Positions 61,838 to 64,000 of a stretch of DNA of 64,000 nucleotides are shown here, in pieces (position 1 is the stretch's first letter; each line of letters begins with the position of its first letter). The translations under genes were made by a program, and so were the position numbers. The stretch is taken from NCBI RefSeq assembly GCF_900115095.1, contig NZ_FOVH01000020.1, positions 107,637 to 171,636 of the forward strand. The letters are read 5' to 3'. Under the pieces are notes generated by a model that was not told the DNA's origin, ran no database searches, and worked only from the letters and a program-made list of their open reading frames with translations. This DNA is from Actinomadura madurae (lineage in GTDB: Bacteria; Actinomycetota; Actinomycetes; Streptosporangiales; Streptosporangiaceae).

Positions 61838-63604
61838 TCACTCCGCGGGAGGAGGCTGCTCCTCACCGGCGGGCTTCGGCTCCAGGAAGACCGCCGCGGC
61901 CTCGGGCGCGTCCTCGTCTAGGGCGTCCTGCACCTCGGGTTCGGCTGGCTTGAACGCGATGTCGGTCGCCGAGACCTCGCCGGGCTCCGCCCCGTGGTCG
62001 CCGCCGGCCTGCTCTGCGCCGGTCTGCGCTTCGCCGGTCTGCGCTTCGCCGGTCTGCGCTTCGCCGGTCTGCGCTTCGCCGGTCTGCGCTTCGCCGTCTT
62101 CCTCGGTGTCGAGGATGTGGAGGCCCTCGATCTCGGCGTAGCGTTCGGCGGCGTCGGTGTCGCCGTCCCGGTCGGCCGCCGCGGCCCGCGCGAACCAGTC
62201 GGCCGCCTCCCCCTCGCGTCCCGCCTCGACGAGCGCGTCCGCGTAGGCGTAGAACAGCCGCATCGACCACGGCCTGAGCCGGCGGTCGCGCAGCTCGGGG
62301 ATCTGCAGCGTGACGACGGCCGCGTCGTACTGCCCGAGGTCGCGGCGCACGCCCGACTCCACGATGCGCAGCTCGACGCGTCCCATCGGGTCGAGTTTCT
62401 CGGCCTCCGGTGACTTGACGAGGTCGAGGGCCCGCTCGGGACGGTCGAGGCCGCGCTCGCAGTCGGCCATCAACGGCAGGTAGGCGTCGTCACCGGCGCC
62501 CAGCCGCCGCGCGGCCCGCAGCTCGGCGAGCGCCTCCGCCCACTCCCCGGCGTGGTAGGCGGCGATCCCGGCGGCCTCCCGGACGATGCCGACACGGGAC
62601 GCCAGCCGCCTTGCGGCCTTGGCGTGCCGGTAGGACAGCTCCGGCTCCTCCTCGGCGAGCCGCCCGGCCATCACGAGGTGGCGGGCCACCTTGGCGGCCA
62701 GTTCCTTCGGCAGGGTGCGCAACTCGACGCGCGCGTCCGCGTCCAGCTCGTCACCGGTGACCTCGTCCGGCAGCAGCGGATCATCGTGCTTCGGCGCCGG
62801 CCGCTCACGTTCCTCGAACCGGGCCTTCCGGCCGTCTCGCTCGCGAGGAGGCCCGTAGGAGCGGTTGCCCGCGCCCTGCGGGCGCCCGTCCTGCCGACGC
62901 CGGTCCTGCGGACGCTTCGGTCCGCCACGGCCCTTGAACGGCTTCTCGCGCTCTCCCGGACGTCCTTCGCGCTTGCCCTCGAACCGCCGCCCGCCGGAGC
63001 GGCCATCGCGCTTCCCCTCGAACGGACGCGCGCCGGGGCGGTCTTCGCGCTTCCCCTCGAACGGACGCGCGCCCGGACGTCTTTCGTCACGCTCATCACG
63101 GCGTCCCCTGGCGGGGCGGTCCTGCGGACGTCCCTCAAAGCGCCGCTCACCCTGGCCGCCGCGGGCCTGGGGACCACCCGGACGCCCGTCGCGACGCGGC
63201 CCACCGCCTTGACCCGCACGCGGACCACGGGGTCCGGCCGGACGGCCCTCTCGACGCTCGCCGCCCTGGCCTCCGGAAGGCCGTCGCTCTCCCGGCCTTC
63301 CCTGACCGGCACGGGGACCATCGAAACGACGCTCGCCGCGCTGACCGCGGTCATCACGCTTGCCGCGCGCGTCCCACTCCTTGCCACCACCGGGACGACC
63401 GCGCCCGCCCTGCGGGCCACCGGCGCGAGGAGCACCACCGCGAGGAGCACCGCCACGGGGGCCGCCGCCCTTGCGGGGTCCGGAAGGCGACGCTCCCTGA
63501 CCGCCGCGGGGGTATCCCCCGCGCCGCGCCGGCGCGTTCCGCCGCCCGTTGTCGCCCCGCCGCTCGCGGCTGTCGTCGCCGCGGCCGTCCTCTTCCGCGC
63601 TCAT
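61838..63604 (-). CDS. RG-rich / TPR protein next to the rRNA operon
   Basis: A 588-residue two-part protein. Residues 1-270 are disordered and packed with Arg-Gly and RPFEGKR-type repeats. Residues 275-505 are helical and TPR-like (ELAAKVARHLVMAGRLAEEEPELSYRHAKAARRL, ...AGIAAYHAGEWAEALAELRAARRLG). The C-terminal tail is acidic with five GEAQT units. RG-rich tails usually bind RNA; with a 5S gene next door, a ribosome or rRNA role is possible but unproven. ATG 63604 is used. Confidence 0.8.
   Translation of the reverse strand: MSAEEDGRGDDSRERRGDNGRRNAPARRGGYPRGGQGASPSGPRKGGGPRGGAPRGGAPRAGGPQGGRGRPGGGKEWDARGKRDDRGQRGERRFDGPRAGQGRPGERRPSGGQGGERREGRPAGPRGPRAGQGGGPRRDGRPGGPQARGGQGERRFEGRPQDRPARGRRDERDERRPGARPFEGKREDRPGARPFEGKRDGRSGGRRFEGKREGRPGEREKPFKGRGGPKRPQDRRRQDGRPQGAGNRSYGPPRERDGRKARFEERERPAPKHDDPLLPDEVTGDELDADARVELRTLPKELAAKVARHLVMAGRLAEEEPELSYRHAKAARRLASRVGIVREAAGIAAYHAGEWAEALAELRAARRLGAGDDAYLPLMADCERGLDRPERALDLVKSPEAEKLDPMGRVELRIVESGVRRDLGQYDAAVVTLQIPELRDRRLRPWSMRLFYAYADALVEAGREGEAADWFARAAAADRDGDTDAAERYAEIEGLHILDTEEDGEAQTGEAQTGEAQTGEAQTGEAQTGAEQAGGDHGAEPGEVSATDIAFKPAEPEVQDALDEDAPEAAAVFLEPKPAGEEQPPPAE
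62021..62095. repeat. Five perfect 15-bp tandem repeats encoding GEAQT
   Basis: GGTCTGCGCTTCGCC is repeated five times without a mismatch, encoding (on the minus strand) five GEAQT units in the acidic tail of the RG/TPR protein. Perfect copies point to recent expansion; copy number may vary between strains. Confidence 0.95.
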
Positions 63605-63674
63605 CACGTCCGTCACTGTTCTCGATGGAAGTTCGGTGGACTCTTCACCCTACTTTGAGAAGACCACCACATGC

Positions 63675-63712
63675 GTCGAGGGCCGCCCCGGGAAATCGGG
63701 GCGACCCTCGAC
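63675..63712 (-). terminator. rRNA operon terminator downstream of 5S
   Basis: A 16-bp stem (63675-63690 with 63697-63712), perfect except one G-U pair, with a 6-nt loop, starts 9 nt after the 5S 3' end. It has no U-tract. It separates the rRNA operon from the same-strand RG/TPR gene. Confidence 0.9.
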
Positions 63713-63720
63713 CAATATGA

Positions 63721-63838
63721 GTCCGGCGGTGTCCTACTCTCCCACACAGTCTCCCATGCAGTACCATCGGCGCTGAGAGGCTTAACTTCCGGGTTCGGAA
63801 TGGGACCGGGTGTTTCCCCCTCGCCAAAACCACCGAAC
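63721..63838 (-). rRNA. rrf: 5S ribosomal RNA
   Basis: A 118-nt 5S rRNA on the minus strand. The ends GTTCGGTGG and CCGCCGGAC pair as helix I. The conserved CCCATTCCGAACCCGG loop and GATGGTACTGC and GGGAGAGTAGG segments are present. It lies at the distal end of an rRNA operon whose 23S gene is beyond the window edge. Confidence 0.97.
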
Positions 63839-64000
63839 GCCTCAACGCACCACCCCCAGCAGGGGTGTGCAAGCCTCAACGTCCGAGCCAGGCTCGGTAT
63901 TCACTTGATTAATGCGGGTTCCCGGTTGTTTTCCAGGAACCACACAGGGACGCGAACAACTCACAACAGCGATTCGGTTTGAACGTCATGTGTGTTCAAG
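63839..64000 (-). other. 23S-5S internal transcribed spacer
   Basis: No gene. On the minus strand there are several small hairpins: TTGAAC...GTTCAA, GGTTCC...GGAACC, GAGCC-T-GGCTC and CACCCC-TGCT-GGGGGTG. They are consistent with rRNA processing stems. The conserved 23S 3' end is not seen, so it lies past the edge. Confidence 0.8.

Noticed and set aside
62021..62095. Possible CRISPR array
   Set aside because: The units are contiguous 15-bp repeats without spacers and stay in frame in a protein gene.

Overview
This is a very GC-rich, gene-dense chromosomal segment from a filamentous or sporulating actinomycete. The evidence is WhiA, RbpA, SteA/SteB, mycothiol enzymes (S-hydroxymethylmycothiol dehydrogenase and a mycothiol-dependent isomerase-type protein), SD-led GTG starts, and actinobacterial gene order. 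A Streptosporangiales/Thermomonosporaceae-type organism is my inference, not something proven here. I see no insertion sequence, prophage, CRISPR array or tRNA. A 5S rRNA lies at the right edge.

Left part (1-17.6 kb). A partial glyA is preceded by a ZTP-type riboswitch that overlaps the 3' end of an EamA transporter gene, which in turn follows an Lrp regulator. Next come an MFS exporter and a class A beta-lactamase with a 2-bp frame break. Then follows the central block uvrC-rapZ-yvcK-whiA ... gap-pgk-tpiA-secG-rbpA. Between whiA and gap, on the opposite strand, sits a translationally coupled three-gene cassette (9.4-12.6 kb) of related membrane proteins of unknown function.

Middle part (17.7-45.6 kb). 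This holds an MscS channel, two Rieske lipoproteins, uvrA with a LexA-like box, several metallo-beta-lactamase-fold hydrolases and a mycothiol-linked isomerase. It also holds an unusual regulator group: a Crp/Fnr protein, a 1280-residue Crp-HTH/NB-ARC/TPR fusion and a three-TM protein resembling Pycsar membrane effectors. Further right are a secreted lipase, the mscR formaldehyde-detoxification pair, a 3D-type lipoprotein, a membrane adenylate cyclase, and a divergent HxlR/MFS pair with two identical palindromic operators 40 bp apart. A lipoprotein-MoxR-VWA operon and a double-length acyl-CoA dehydrogenase follow. Last is a TerC/Alx protein behind a yybP-ykoY (manganese) riboswitch whose expression hairpin sequesters the ribosome binding site.

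Right part (45.9-64 kb). A long leftward cluster runs TPR-HAD-(SCP2 opposite)-small protein-tlyA-nadK-recN-steA-steB-MraY/WecA-like-MurJ-like-GT4. It resembles the mycobacterial tlyA-ppnK-recN region but carries an added envelope-polymer module. Then come a DUF1015 protein, another MBL hydrolase, a PhoX-type Tat protein and an RG-rich/TPR protein. The right edge has a strong rRNA terminator, the 5S gene and the 23S-5S spacer.

The items most worth following up are the cNMP-domain STAND/3TM group, the whiA-gap membrane cassette, the two riboswitches with visible switching helices, and the broken beta-lactamase.
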